A stretch of DNA of 64,000 nt from the NCBI RefSeq assembly GCF_907163135.1, contig NZ_CAJQUA010000001.1, positions 2,309,001-2,373,000 on the forward strand, read 5' to 3'. The position numbers and the translations under genes were made by a program. The stretch comes from Brachymonas denitrificans (GTDB taxonomy: Bacteria; Pseudomonadota; Gammaproteobacteria; Burkholderiales; Burkholderiaceae_C). The notes beneath the pieces were generated by a model, which searched no databases, was not told the origin of the DNA, and worked only from the letters and a program-made list of their open reading frames with translations. Shown here piece by piece: positions 34,496 through 42,916 of this stretch (its first letter is position 1; each line of letters opens with the position of its first letter).

Positions 34496-35323
34496 ATGGC
34501 TGTTATCCAGATCAAACCGACTTCCGCTGGCCGTCGCCATGCCGTGAAGGTCACCCGTGACCACCTGCACAAGGGTTCCGGTTACGCCCCCCTGCTGGAA
34601 CCCCAGTTCCAGAAGGCCGGCCGCAACCACAATGGTCACATCACCGTGCGCCACAAGGGCGGCGGTCACCGTCACCACTACCGCGTGGTCGATTTCGTGC
34701 GCAACGACAAGGACGGCATCCCGGCCAAGGTCGAGCGTATCGAATACGATCCGAACCGTACCGCGCACATCGCGCTGGTGGTCTACGCCGATGGCGAGCG
34801 CCGCTACCACATTGCTCCGCGCAACCTGGAAGTGGGCGCCAGCATAGTGAGCGGCTCCGAAGCGCCGATCCGCGTGGGCAACACCCTGCCGATCCGCAAC
34901 ATTCCGGTCGGTTCCACGATCCACTGCATCGAGCTCAAGCCGGGCAAGGGCGCGCAAATCGCACGTTCCGCCGGTACTTACGCCACGCTGCTGGCCCGTG
35001 AAGGCGTCTACGCCCAGGTCCGCATGCGCTCCGGCGAAGTGCGCAAGATCCACATCGAGTGCCGCGCCACCATTGGTGAAGTGGCCAACGGTGAACACAG
35101 CCTGCGTCAGCTGGGCAAGGCCGGTGCCAAGCGCTGGATGGGTATCCGCCCGACCGTGCGTGGCGTGGCCATGAACCCGATCGACCACCCGCACGGTGGT
35201 GGTGAGGGCCGTACCGGCACCGGCAAGGCGCCTGTCGACCCGTGGGGCAACCTGACCAAGGGTTATCGTACGCGTAACAACCGCCGCACGCAGTCCATGA
35301 TTGTGTCGCGTCGCAAGAAATAA
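34496..35323 (+). CDS. rplB: 50S ribosomal protein L2
   Basis: A 275-residue peptidyl-transferase-centre protein, starting [15 protein letters not shown]. The essential [15 protein letters not shown] motif is present, with the histidine of the family. It starts 2 bp after rplW. Confidence 0.98.
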   Translation: MAVIQIKPTSAGRRHAVKVTRDHLHKGSGYAPLLEPQFQKAGRNHNGHITVRHKGGGHRHHYRVVDFVRNDKDGIPAKVERIEYDPNRTAHIALVVYADGERRYHIAPRNLEVGASIVSGSEAPIRVGNTLPIRNIPVGSTIHCIELKPGKGAQIARSAGTYATLLAREGVYAQVRMRSGEVRKIHIECRATIGEVANGEHSLRQLGKAGAKRWMGIRPTVRGVAMNPIDHPHGGGEGRTGTGKAPVDPWGNLTKGYRTRNNRRTQSMIVSRRKK

Positions 35324-35333
35324 GGGGTAGACA

Positions 35334-35609
35334 ATGGCTCGTTCTCTCAAAAAGGGTCCATTCGTAGACCATCACCTGATGGCCAAGGTTGAAAAGGCCG
35401 TCGAAACCAACGACAAGAAGCCCGTCAAGACCTGGTCGCGTCGCTCCATGATCCTGCCCGAGTTCATCGGCCTGACGATCGCCGTGCACAACGGCAAGCA
35501 GCACGTGCCTGTCTACGTGACCGACCAGATGGTCGGCCACAAGCTGGGTGAATTTGCCCTGACGCGTACCTACAAGGGTCACGCGGCAGACAAAAAAGCG
35601 AAGAAATAA
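35334..35609 (+). CDS. rpsS: 30S ribosomal protein S19
   Basis: A 91-residue 30S head protein with the conserved start [15 protein letters not shown] and the segments [22 protein letters not shown] and [16 protein letters not shown]. It lies 10 bp after rplB in the standard order. Confidence 0.98.
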   Translation: MARSLKKGPFVDHHLMAKVEKAVETNDKKPVKTWSRRSMILPEFIGLTIAVHNGKQHVPVYVTDQMVGHKLGEFALTRTYKGHAADKKAKK

Positions 35610-35618
35610 GGAAAGACC

Positions 35619-35948
35619 ATGGAAACACGTGCAATTGTTCGTGGCGTCCGTCTGTCGGTCGACAAGGGCCGTCTGGTCGCCGACATGATTCGTGGCAAGA
35701 AGGTGGATCAGGCCCTGAGCATCCTGACGTTCACGCAGAAGAAAGCTGCCGTGATCATCAAGAAGGCCTTGGAATCCGCCATCGCCAACGCCGAGCACAA
35801 CGACGGTGCCGACATCGACGAACTGAAGGTGAAAACCATCTACGTCGAGCAGGGCCCGACGCTCAAGCGCTTCACCGCCCGCGCCAAAGGCCGCGGTAAC
35901 CGCATCAGCAAGCCCACGTGCCACGTGTACGTGACGGTCGGCAACTGA
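35619..35948 (+). CDS. rplV: 50S ribosomal protein L22
   Basis: A 109-residue tunnel-lining protein. The core [20 protein letters not shown] and the hairpin loop [18 protein letters not shown], where macrolide-resistance mutations occur in other species, look normal. Confidence 0.98.
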   Translation: METRAIVRGVRLSVDKGRLVADMIRGKKVDQALSILTFTQKKAAVIIKKALESAIANAEHNDGADIDELKVKTIYVEQGPTLKRFTARAKGRGNRISKPTCHVYVTVGN

Positions 35949-35960
35949 AAGGTGTAAGCA

Positions 35961-36830
35961 ATGGGACAGAAAATCCATCCTACCGGTTTCCGCCTGGCGG
36001 TGAGCCGTAACTGGAACAGCCGCTGGTACGCCAACAACCGCGATTTCGCCGGCATGCTGGCCGAAGACATCAAGGTGCGCGAGTACCTGGCCAAGAAACT
36101 GAAGAACGCTTCCGTTTCCCGCATCCTGATCGAGCGCCCCGCCAAGAGCGCCCGCATCACCATCTACTCGGCGCGTCCGGGCGTGGTGATCGGCAAGAAA
36201 GGCGAGGACATCGAGAACCTGAAGCGTGAACTGAACGCCATGCTGGGCGTGCCGGTCGCCGTGAACATCGAGGAAGTGCGCAAGCCCGAAATCGATGCCA
36301 AGCTGATCGCCGACAGCATCACGCAGCAGCTCGAGAAGCGCATCATGTTCCGCCGCGCCATGAAGCGCGCCATGCAGAACGCCATGCGCATGGGTGCCCA
36401 GGGCATCAAGATCATGTCTTCCGGCCGTCTGAACGGCATCGAAATCGCCCGTACCGAGTGGTACCGCGAAGGCCGTGTGCCGCTGCACACCCTGCGCGCC
36501 GACATCGACTACGGTGTGAGCGAAGCCGAAACCACCTACGGCATCATCGGTGTCAAGGTGTGGGTCTACAAGGGCGACAACCTGGGCCGCAATGACGTGC
36601 CCGTGGCTGCCGAACCGCGTGAAGACGAGCGCCGCCCGCGTGGCCGCCGCGATGGCCGCGACGACCGCCGCAGCGACCGTCCGCGTACCCGCCGCATCGC
36701 CGGTGCAGGCAACACTGCTCCTACCGATGGCAGCGACAAGCCGGCTGAAGCCTCTGGCGCAGCCACCCCCGCCGTTAAGCGCGTTGCGAACGCGCCCGCT
36801 GCAGCAGCGGACGGCACCGCAGCCGAATAA
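35961..36830 (+). CDS. rpsC: 30S ribosomal protein S3 with a long C-terminal tail
   Basis: A mRNA-entry-site protein with helicase activity. The 289-residue product is longer than the E. coli protein (233 by recall). Residues 1-212 are the normal S3 fold with the KH motif [18 protein letters not shown]. The extra ~75 residues are Arg/Asp/Ala/Pro-rich ([19 protein letters not shown]) and probably disordered. Related Burkholderiales also extend S3, but this tail seems at the long end. Confidence 0.97.
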   Translation: MGQKIHPTGFRLAVSRNWNSRWYANNRDFAGMLAEDIKVREYLAKKLKNASVSRILIERPAKSARITIYSARPGVVIGKKGEDIENLKRELNAMLGVPVAVNIEEVRKPEIDAKLIADSITQQLEKRIMFRRAMKRAMQNAMRMGAQGIKIMSSGRLNGIEIARTEWYREGRVPLHTLRADIDYGVSEAETTYGIIGVKVWVYKGDNLGRNDVPVAAEPREDERRPRGRRDGRDDRRSDRPRTRRIAGAGNTAPTDGSDKPAEASGAATPAVKRVANAPAAAADGTAAE

Positions 36831-36858
36831 TCCGTTCGGCTGATCCAGGAGAAAACAC

Positions 36859-37275
36859 ATGCTGCAACCTGCACGCAGAAAATACCGCAAAGAGCAGAAA
36901 GGCCGCAACACCGGCATCGCTACCCGTGGCAACACGGTGGCGTTCGGTGACTTCGGCCTGAAGTCGACCGACCGTGGTCGCCTGACTGCCCGTCAAATCG
37001 AAGCTGCACGTCGTGCCATTTCCCGTCACGTCAAGCGTGGCGGCCGTATCTGGATTCGCGTGTTCCCCGACAAGCCGATCTCCCAGAAGCCTGCTGAAGT
37101 GCGTATGGGTAACGGCAAGGGCAACCCCGAGTACTACGTGGCAGAAATCCAGCCCGGCAAGGTCATCTACGAGATCGTGGGTGTGCCCGAAGAACTGGCC
37201 CGTGAAGCGTTCAAGCTGGCTGCTGCCAAGCTGCCGCTGCGCACCGTGTTCGTGTCCCGCCAACTGGGCGCCTAA
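36859..37275 (+). CDS. rplP: 50S ribosomal protein L16
   Basis: A 138-residue protein near the A-site tRNA. It starts [17 protein letters not shown] and contains the conserved [18 protein letters not shown] loop, with the arginine that is hydroxylated in E. coli. It follows rpsC by 28 bp. Confidence 0.98.
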   Translation: MLQPARRKYRKEQKGRNTGIATRGNTVAFGDFGLKSTDRGRLTARQIEAARRAISRHVKRGGRIWIRVFPDKPISQKPAEVRMGNGKGNPEYYVAEIQPGKVIYEIVGVPEELAREAFKLAAAKLPLRTVFVSRQLGA

Positions 37276-37290
37276 TCAGGAGAAGAGAAA

Positions 37291-37485
37291 ATGAAAGCTG
37301 CTGATCTGCGCAACAAGGACGTGGCCGGCATCGAAGCCGAAATCAAGGACCTGCAAAAGGCCCATTTCGGTCTGCGCATGCAAAAGGGCACCCAGCAACT
37401 GAACAACACGGCTGCACTGCGCCAGACGCGTCGTGACATTGCCCGTGCCAAGACCATTCTTGCTGAAAAGCAAGCCGCCAAGTAA
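37291..37485 (+). CDS. rpmC: 50S ribosomal protein L29
   Basis: A 64-residue two-helix protein at the tunnel exit. The sequence [20 protein letters not shown] and [19 protein letters not shown] matches the family. Confidence 0.97.
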   Translation: MKAADLRNKDVAGIEAEIKDLQKAHFGLRMQKGTQQLNNTAALRQTRRDIARAKTILAEKQAAK

Positions 37486-37501
37486 TCAAGGAGTGACCAA
37501 A

Positions 37502-37771
37502 ATGACGGAAGCAAAAACCTCCCTCAAGCGCACCTTGATCGGCAAGGTGGTGAGCGACAAGCGTGCCAAGACAGTGACCGTGATGATCGAGCGTCGCGTG
37601 ATGCACCCGATCTACGGCAAGATCGTGATCAAGACCAGCAAGTACCACGCCCATGACGAAAATGGCGAGTACAAGCTGGGCGACATCATCGAGATTACCG
37701 AAGGCCGCCCGATCTCCCGTACCAAGAGCTGGGTTGCCACCCGCCTGGTGCAGAAGGCTGCCGTGGTGTAA
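37502..37771 (+). CDS. rpsQ: 30S ribosomal protein S17
   Basis: An 89-residue primary assembly protein of the OB fold. The start [25 protein letters not shown] is 16 bp after rpmC; an upstream frame overlaps rpmC. It is the last gene of the operon, with a strong terminator after it. The spc genes that often follow (rplN onward) are absent. Confidence 0.97.
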   Translation: MTEAKTSLKRTLIGKVVSDKRAKTVTVMIERRVMHPIYGKIVIKTSKYHAHDENGEYKLGDIIEITEGRPISRTKSWVATRLVQKAAVV

Positions 37772-37788
37772 TTCACAGCCCGCCGATG

Positions 37789-37810
37789 GCAGGGATGCGC
37801 GCATCCCTGC
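37789..37810. repeat. Perfect 22-bp palindrome after rpsQ
   Basis: GCAGGGATGCGCGCATCCCTGC, split as two 11-bp halves, lies 18 bp after rpsQ and 10 bp before the terminator. It may act as an mRNA-stabilising 3' hairpin or a protein site. Confidence 0.7.
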
Positions 37811-37820
37811 CGTGCGAAAG

Positions 37821-37851
37821 AACGCCTCACGCAAGTGGGGCGTTTTTTTTT
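37821..37851 (+). terminator. Rho-independent terminator ending the rplC-rpsQ operon
   Basis: The stem AACGCCTCAC / GTGGGGCGTT, with a GCAA loop and one G-T pair, is followed by about nine T residues. Confidence 0.92.
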
Positions 37852-37937
37852 CATCCCTGCAAAGCCGGCATAATGGAAACAGACAGGGGCCCGGCCCCTC
37901 ATGGCCTTGCGGCCCCGTTCTTGCCAAGGAATTGCCC

Positions 37938-38255
37938 ATGATCACCGCGCTGGTCCAGTTCAGTCTGCCCGAAGCCATCACGCGTGCCCAGGCGCGCGAG
38001 ATTTTCCGCAATACCGCCCCGCGCTATCTCGACATGCCGGGTCTGGTGCGCAAGTACTACATCCTGTCCGAAGACGGCCGCACCGCGGGCGGCATGTACC
38101 TGTGGCGCACGCGTGCCGATGCCGAGCGCGTCTACGATGCTGCGTGGAAGCAGTTCGTGCAGGAGAAATACGGTGCGCCGCCCCAGCTCACCCTGTTCGA
38201 CAGCCCGGTGCAGGTCGACAACTTGACGCACGAGATCCTGATCGACGAAAGCTGA
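37938..38255 (+). CDS. YdhR-like monooxygenase family protein
   Basis: A 105-residue ferredoxin-like dimeric protein similar to E. coli YdhR, a possible small monooxygenase of unknown substrate. It contains IFRNTAPRYLDMPGLVRKYYI and TAGGMYLWRTRADAERVYD, the family's signatures. An AAGGA ribosome site precedes the start at 37938, which was chosen over upstream in-frame ATGs. It is convergent with the acetyltransferase gene, 15 bp away. Confidence 0.82.
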   Translation: MITALVQFSLPEAITRAQAREIFRNTAPRYLDMPGLVRKYYILSEDGRTAGGMYLWRTRADAERVYDAAWKQFVQEKYGAPPQLTLFDSPVQVDNLTHEILIDES

Positions 38256-38270
38256 GCGCAGGACGGACGC

Positions 38271-38771
38271 TCAGAGCTCCGCCATCAGGTAGTGCGAGCC
38301 CGCCACCGGATTGTGGTAGTAGGGCGGGATCTCCACGAACCCCAGTTCCTCGTACAGCGCGCGCGCCGACTCCATGTCGTCCAGCGTGTCCAGCAGCACA
38401 TGCTGGTAGCCGGCCATGCGTGCCGCATCGAGGATGCCCTCGGTCAGCAGCCGGCCCAGGCCGAAGCCGCGAAACATAGGACGCACGTACAGGCGCTTCA
38501 TCTCGGCCGCATCGGCATAGTCGGTTTCGGGCAGGGGGCGCAGGGCGCAGCCTCCGGCCACGGCGCCGTCCACCAGTGCCAGCAGCAGGGTGCCCTGCGG
38601 CTGTGCATAGGCACCCGGCAATGCGGCCAGCTCCTCGGCAAATCCCTGGAAATCCAGATCGATATCCAGGCTGTCGGCATATTCCTGCATCAGGCGGCGC
38701 GCCTCTTGCAGCAGTTCCGGCGTGTCGACCGGCTGCAGGCGGATTTCGGGGGGAGGGTGGTGCTCGCTCAT
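38271..38771 (-). CDS. GNAT-family N-acetyltransferase
   Basis: A 166-residue GCN5-related acetyltransferase. The acetyl-CoA loop is RPMFRGFGLGRLLTEGILDAAR, with the expected R/Q-x-x-G-x-G pattern. The C-terminal half has the LYEELGFVEIPPYYHNP segment typical of the family. The acyl acceptor is unknown. It starts 4 bp after the cytochrome b561 gene, so the two are probably cotranscribed. The start at 38771 is the family start. Confidence 0.85.
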   Translation of the reverse strand: MSEHHPPPEIRLQPVDTPELLQEARRLMQEYADSLDIDLDFQGFAEELAALPGAYAQPQGTLLLALVDGAVAGGCALRPLPETDYADAAEMKRLYVRPMFRGFGLGRLLTEGILDAARMAGYQHVLLDTLDDMESARALYEELGFVEIPPYYHNPVAGSHYLMAEL

Positions 38772-38775
38772 GGTC

Positions 38776-39477
38776 TTACATGTAGCTCGCGCTGACCTCG
38801 CCCGCCAGCGAGCTGACCCAGACCATGAAGCCGGCACAGGCGGCAAACAGCAGCAGGGCGAGCAGACGCGTGCCGGCGGAATCGCGGCTGGCTGGGGTGC
38901 CCGGTGGCAGCTGCTTGTCGCCCAGCAGCATGGGGCCGACCAGGTTGCGCTTGCGTGCCACCCGATAGAAGACGATGGCACCCACATGCAGCAGCACCAG
39001 CGAGATGATCAGCGGCTTGGCGAGCTTGTGCAGGCCGGTGAGCGTGCTCACGGTGTCATTGGATACCAGGTGCGCCAGCGGGCCCGAGAAGGCGATGTCG
39101 TCGTAGGCGAACAGGCCGATCACGCCTTGCACGCCCAGTACCAGCAGCATGGCCCAGACGGAAAGCGCACCCGCCGGGCTGTGCCCCACTTCGTCGAGTG
39201 CCTGTCCATCGCCGCGCAGGTAGCGCAGCATGCGCGAGGGGCTGTAGAGAAAGTTGGCGAAGCGCGACCAGTGGCCACCGATCACGCCCCAGACCAGGCG
39301 GAACAGCAGCAGGGCGAGCACGCCCATGCCGGCGCGCAGGTGCCATTCCATCCACAGGCCTCCCACGGTGCCGCTCACCACCAGCACCACCACCAGCAGG
39401 GCCAGGGCCCAGTGGAACAGACGGGTGGGAAGATCCCAGACGCGGACAGGAACGGTGGAAACCGGCTCGACAGACAT
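38776..39477 (-). CDS. Cytochrome b561-family membrane protein
   Basis: A 233-residue dihaem b-type cytochrome with four transmembrane segments. Histidines in FHWALALLV, EWHLRAGMG, GLHKLAKP and LLHVGAIVF are haem-ligand candidates. Such proteins transfer electrons from quinol to periplasmic carriers. The start MSVEPVSTVPVRVWDLPTR at 39477 is typical. It is divergent from a cytochrome c' gene, a likely electron partner, and cotranscribed with the acetyltransferase. Confidence 0.87.
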   Translation of the reverse strand: MSVEPVSTVPVRVWDLPTRLFHWALALLVVVLVVSGTVGGLWMEWHLRAGMGVLALLLFRLVWGVIGGHWSRFANFLYSPSRMLRYLRGDGQALDEVGHSPAGALSVWAMLLVLGVQGVIGLFAYDDIAFSGPLAHLVSNDTVSTLTGLHKLAKPLIISLVLLHVGAIVFYRVARKRNLVGPMLLGDKQLPPGTPASRDSAGTRLLALLLFAACAGFMVWVSSLAGEVSASYM

Positions 39478-39659
39478 GTAGCAGTGCGGGGCAATCAGGT
39501 AATGGATGGACGCACGGCAGCCTTGCAGACGGCCATGCCAAAATAACTGTAGCACGGTGCGCGGCACTCGTGCCAATGCAGGGAAACCTCCATGCCTTCG
39601 CAAGTGGGCGCAACGGTGCCCGCTTCAACCCCCTACCAAGACGACGAGGAAACTGTCCC

Positions 39660-40112
39660 ATGAAGAAACTCGCCTGCCTGACGCTGGCTGCCGGCCTGTT
39701 CGCAGCCCTGCCGGCCGCTGCCCAGTCCTTTGCCAAGGCCGAAGACGCCATCAAGTACCGCCAGGGTGCGTTCAACGTGATCGGTGCGCATTTCGGCCCG
39801 ATCGGTGCCATGGCCACCGGAAAGGCCCCCTACAACGCCAAGTCCGCAGCGGCCAACGCCGAAGTGGTGGCCTACATGGCGCGCCTGCCGTTCGCCGGCT
39901 TCACGCAGGGCAGCGACAAGGGCCAGACCCGTGCCAAGGCCGAAATCTGGAAAGACAGCGCCAAGTTCAAGGCCGGTGCCGAGAAGTTCCAGGCCGAGGC
40001 AGCCAAGCTGAACACGGCGGCCAAGAGCGGCGACCTGAACCAGCTCAAGGCGGCTTTTGCCGATGCCGCCCAGACCTGCAAGTCCTGCCACGACAACTTC
40101 CGCAACAAGTAA
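39660..40112 (+). CDS. Cytochrome c'-type class II c-type cytochrome
   Basis: A 150-residue periplasmic c-type cytochrome with a signal peptide (MKKLACLTLAAGLFAALPAAA). It has a helical body and a C-terminal haem site, C140-K-S-C143-H144, placed at the end as in cytochrome c' and c-556. Such proteins bind NO or carry electrons. The start at 39660 is set by the signal peptide. It is divergent from the b561 gene. A terminator at 40136 ends it. Confidence 0.9.
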   Translation: MKKLACLTLAAGLFAALPAAAQSFAKAEDAIKYRQGAFNVIGAHFGPIGAMATGKAPYNAKSAAANAEVVAYMARLPFAGFTQGSDKGQTRAKAEIWKDSAKFKAGAEKFQAEAAKLNTAAKSGDLNQLKAAFADAAQTCKSCHDNFRNK

Positions 40113-40135
40113 GTCCTGCAGACGGCCACAAACGA

Positions 40136-40159
40136 AACAGCCCGCGAAAGCGGGCTGTT
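40136..40159. terminator. Hairpin between convergent cytochrome c' and TlpA-like genes
   Basis: AACAGCCCGC-GAAA-GCGGGCTGTT is a 10-bp stem with a GNRA-type loop. T-runs are short on both strands; it probably acts in both directions. Confidence 0.75.
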
Positions 40160-40191
40160 CTGCGTGGGCTGCTACTGGCGGATGATGCGGA

Positions 40192-40689
40192 TCAGCTCTC
40201 CGCCAGCAGCTTCTCGATCAGCGTGTGCAGCTCCTTCTCGTTGGGCGCACCCACGTATTGCTTGACGATTTCGCCACGCCGGTTCAGCAGGAAGGTGGTG
40301 GGGGTGATGGTGATGTTGCCCCAGTCGCGCGCCACCTGGCCGGTGTTGTCCAGAGCCACCTCGAAGGGCAGCTGGCGTGTCTTGACGAAGTTCAGCACAT
40401 AGGCCGGCGGATCGTATTCCATCGCCACGGCCACCGTGCGGTAGCCCTTGGCCTGGTATTTGTTGTAGGTGCTCACCAGCATGGGCATCTCGGCCACGCA
40501 GGTGGTGCAGCTGGTGGCCCAGAAGTTGACCAGCGTGACATTGCCGTTCCATGACTGGGTAGTCTTTTGGCTGCCGTCGAGCATCACGAAGTTCGACTGG
40601 GGCGCGGCATCGGGGCGCAGCGAAAAATAGGTGGCGGCGGCCACACCGAACAGGGCCAGGAAGCCCATGATGGAAAACAGGCGTTTCAT
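40192..40689 (-). CDS. TlpA-family thioredoxin-like protein
   Basis: A 165-residue membrane-anchored periplasmic thioredoxin with an N-terminal signal anchor (LFSIMGFLALFGVAAATYF). The redox motif is WATSCTTCVAEMP, that is CxxC. TlpA/ResA-type proteins keep apocytochrome cysteines or copper sites reduced, which fits the adjacent cytochrome c' gene. The start at 40689 (MKRLFSIM) is the family start. Confidence 0.9.
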   Translation of the reverse strand: MKRLFSIMGFLALFGVAAATYFSLRPDAAPQSNFVMLDGSQKTTQSWNGNVTLVNFWATSCTTCVAEMPMLVSTYNKYQAKGYRTVAVAMEYDPPAYVLNFVKTRQLPFEVALDNTGQVARDWGNITITPTTFLLNRRGEIVKQYVGAPNEKELHTLIEKLLAES

Positions 40690-40896
40690 GCAAGCGTTCT
40701 CGAATGACTGGACACGGGCCGCACGCACAGGCGACCCGGACGCCTAGTGTATGCGCATTGCGGTGCAGTCCCTGCGGGAAAGCTGCAACAGGGCAGGACG
40801 GCGCAGGGTTTTTCATGGGCCGCTGCTGCGGGAGGCGCGTGCTACATTGCTGCCACACCGTCCGCCAGCCGTGACGGGATTGCCGGCTTTAGTTCC
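40690..40896. other. Divergent intergenic region, no gene recognised
   Basis: This 207-bp gap separates the TlpA-like gene (minus) from the MFS gene (plus). It should hold both promoters; none was assigned with confidence. Confidence 0.4.
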
Positions 40897-42144
40897 ATGT
40901 CCCTGCTTGATCGCCGCGGCGCCATCCTGGTGTTCCTGGTGTGCGCCTTCTGCTATTTCCTCTCGACCCTGCTGCGCGTGGTCACGGCCACCATTGCCCC
41001 GCAGCTCACGGACGAGTTCCAGCTGGGCGCGGGCGCACTGGGCCTGCTCTCCGGCGCCTACTTCCTCGGCTTCACGCTGACGCAGCTGCCGCTCGGGCAC
41101 TGGCTCGACAAGCTGGGTCCGCGCGCCATCCTGTCGCGCTTTCTGGTGCTGGCGGTACTCGGCACGCTGCTGTTTGCCTGGGCACAGGGCCTGGGCAGCC
41201 TGTTCGCGGCACGCCTGCTGGCGGGCATCGGCCTGAGTGCCTGCCTGATGGCGCCGCTCGCCGGCTACCGGCGCTGGCTGGATGGCCCGATGCAGCTGCG
41301 TGCCAATGCCTGGATGCTGATGACCGGTTCCTTCGGTATGGTGGCCGCCACCCTGCCGGTGCAGTGGCTGCTGCCGGTGACGGGCTGGCGCCTGCTGTTC
41401 GTGGCGCTGGCGATCCTGATGGCGTTGGCCATGCTGCTGGTGCTGCGCGTGCTGCCGGCCTGGCAGCTGCCCTCCGGTGCGCCAGTGGCGGCTGGCAATG
41501 GCAGGCCCGGGCTGCGCGCCGTCTGGACGCATCCGCAGTTCATCCACTACATTCCGATCGCCCTGGTCAACTACGGCGCCATGACGGCCACGCAGACGCT
41601 CTGGGCCGGCCCCTGGCTCAGTCATGTGGCCGGATTCACTCCGGAGCAATCGGCGCGCGGCATGTTCATCATCAACCTGCTGATGCTGCTGGCGTTCTGG
41701 CTCTGGGGCCTGCTGATGCCGCGCCTGCTGCGCGCCGGCATGGAGGTGGAATCCATGATCCGCCGGGGCCTGCCAGTCAGCATGGCCATCCTGCTGCTGG
41801 TGATCCTGGGCGGCACGCAACTCGGCGATGCAACGCCCTGGCTGCTGGCCGCATTCTGCGTGACCTCGACCGTGGTCTCGCTGGCGCAGCCGGTGCTGAC
41901 GCAGCGCCTGCCGGTGCATCTGGCCGGCCGTTCGCTCACTTCCTTCAACCTGCTGGTGTTTGCCGGCGTGTTCCTGGTGCAGTCCGGCGTGGGCCGGCTG
42001 GTGGATGCGCTGCAGCAGCGCGGCTGGCAGCTGGCGGATGCCTACCGTGGGGCTTTCGGGGTGTTGCTGGCAGCCTGCGTGCTGTCGTATCTGCTGTTCC
42101 TGTGGTACAAACCGGGCCGCGTCGAAGTATCATCCTTGCAATGA
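40897..42144 (+). CDS. MFS transporter
   Basis: A 415-residue major facilitator superfamily transporter with 12 hydrophobic segments. It has the conserved loop between helices 2 and 3 in the form GHWLDKLGPRAILS. The substrate is unknown. The start at 40897 (MSLLDRRGAILVFL) gives a normal-length first helix; an upstream in-frame start would add intergenic sequence. It precedes the PTS genes by 58 bp. Confidence 0.87.
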   Translation: MSLLDRRGAILVFLVCAFCYFLSTLLRVVTATIAPQLTDEFQLGAGALGLLSGAYFLGFTLTQLPLGHWLDKLGPRAILSRFLVLAVLGTLLFAWAQGLGSLFAARLLAGIGLSACLMAPLAGYRRWLDGPMQLRANAWMLMTGSFGMVAATLPVQWLLPVTGWRLLFVALAILMALAMLLVLRVLPAWQLPSGAPVAAGNGRPGLRAVWTHPQFIHYIPIALVNYGAMTATQTLWAGPWLSHVAGFTPEQSARGMFIINLLMLLAFWLWGLLMPRLLRAGMEVESMIRRGLPVSMAILLLVILGGTQLGDATPWLLAAFCVTSTVVSLAQPVLTQRLPVHLAGRSLTSFNLLVFAGVFLVQSGVGRLVDALQQRGWQLADAYRGAFGVLLAACVLSYLLFLWYKPGRVEVSSLQ

Positions 42145-42202
42145 CCAATCCGTGTCCGTCCGCGCGCCGGCCGCCTGCGCGTGCCCGAACACCGTTTCCT
42201 GC

Positions 42203-42640
42203 ATGAACCAGATCCTCATCATCGCCCACGAACCGCTGGCGCAGGCGTTCCGGGCTGCGGCCTTGCATGTCTTTCCCGACTGCGGCGACCGTGTCCATGC
42301 GCTCGACGTGCTGGCGCACGAAACGCCCGAGCAGACGCTGGAGCGCGCCCGCCTGCTGATGCAGGACATGGTCTGTGCCGGCACCCTGGTGATGACGGAC
42401 GTGCTGGGTGCCACCCCCTGCAATGTGGTCACCCACCTGCTCGAACGGCAGGAAGCCATCGGCTGCCAGGCACCGCTGCGCGGCGTCACCGGCCTGAACG
42501 TGCCGATGCTGCTGCGGGCCGTCTGCTATGCCGGGCTGCCGCTGGACGAGATGCAGGAACGCGCCCTCAGCGGCGGTGCGCAGGGCATCATGCCGATCGC
42601 CTGCGATCCGGATGCCTGCAGCCAGGACGAGAAAGAATGA
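42203..42640 (+). CDS. PTS EIIA component, mannose/fructose-specific-type
   Basis: A 145-residue EIIA-Man-type phosphocarrier. H9 in MNQILIIAHEPLA is the phosphorylation site. Permeases for this system are absent from the window. In other Burkholderiales, this EIIA together with HPr and EI forms a regulatory PTS that responds to cell state rather than importing sugar. The stop overlaps the ptsH start by ATGA. Confidence 0.88.
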   Translation: MNQILIIAHEPLAQAFRAAALHVFPDCGDRVHALDVLAHETPEQTLERARLLMQDMVCAGTLVMTDVLGATPCNVVTHLLERQEAIGCQAPLRGVTGLNVPMLLRAVCYAGLPLDEMQERALSGGAQGIMPIACDPDACSQDEKE

Positions 42641-42906
42641 TTCAGCAAGCCATCACCATCAGCAACCGGCTCGGGCTGCACGCCCGCGCCTCCGCCAAGC
42701 TCACCAAGCTGGCCGGCTCCTTCCCCTGCGAAGTCTGGGTCACGCGCGGCAGCCGGCGCGTCAATGCCAAGAGCATCATGGGCGTCATGATGCTGGCCGC
42801 CGGCATCGGCACCGAGATCACGCTCGAGACCAATGGCGAGCGCGAGGAGGAGGCCATGCAGGCGCTGGTCGACCTGATCAACGACAAGTTCGGCGAAGGC
42901 GAGTGA
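42637..42906 (+). CDS. ptsH: PTS phosphocarrier protein HPr
   Basis: An 89-residue HPr. H15 (NRLGLHARASAK) receives phosphate from EI, and S46 (AKSIMGV) is the regulatory serine phosphorylated by HPr kinase in many bacteria. It overlaps the EIIA gene and lies 10 bp before ptsI. Confidence 0.95.
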   Translation: MIQQAITISNRLGLHARASAKLTKLAGSFPCEVWVTRGSRRVNAKSIMGVMMLAAGIGTEITLETNGEREEEAMQALVDLINDKFGEGE

Positions 42907-42916
42907 GGAAACGCGG

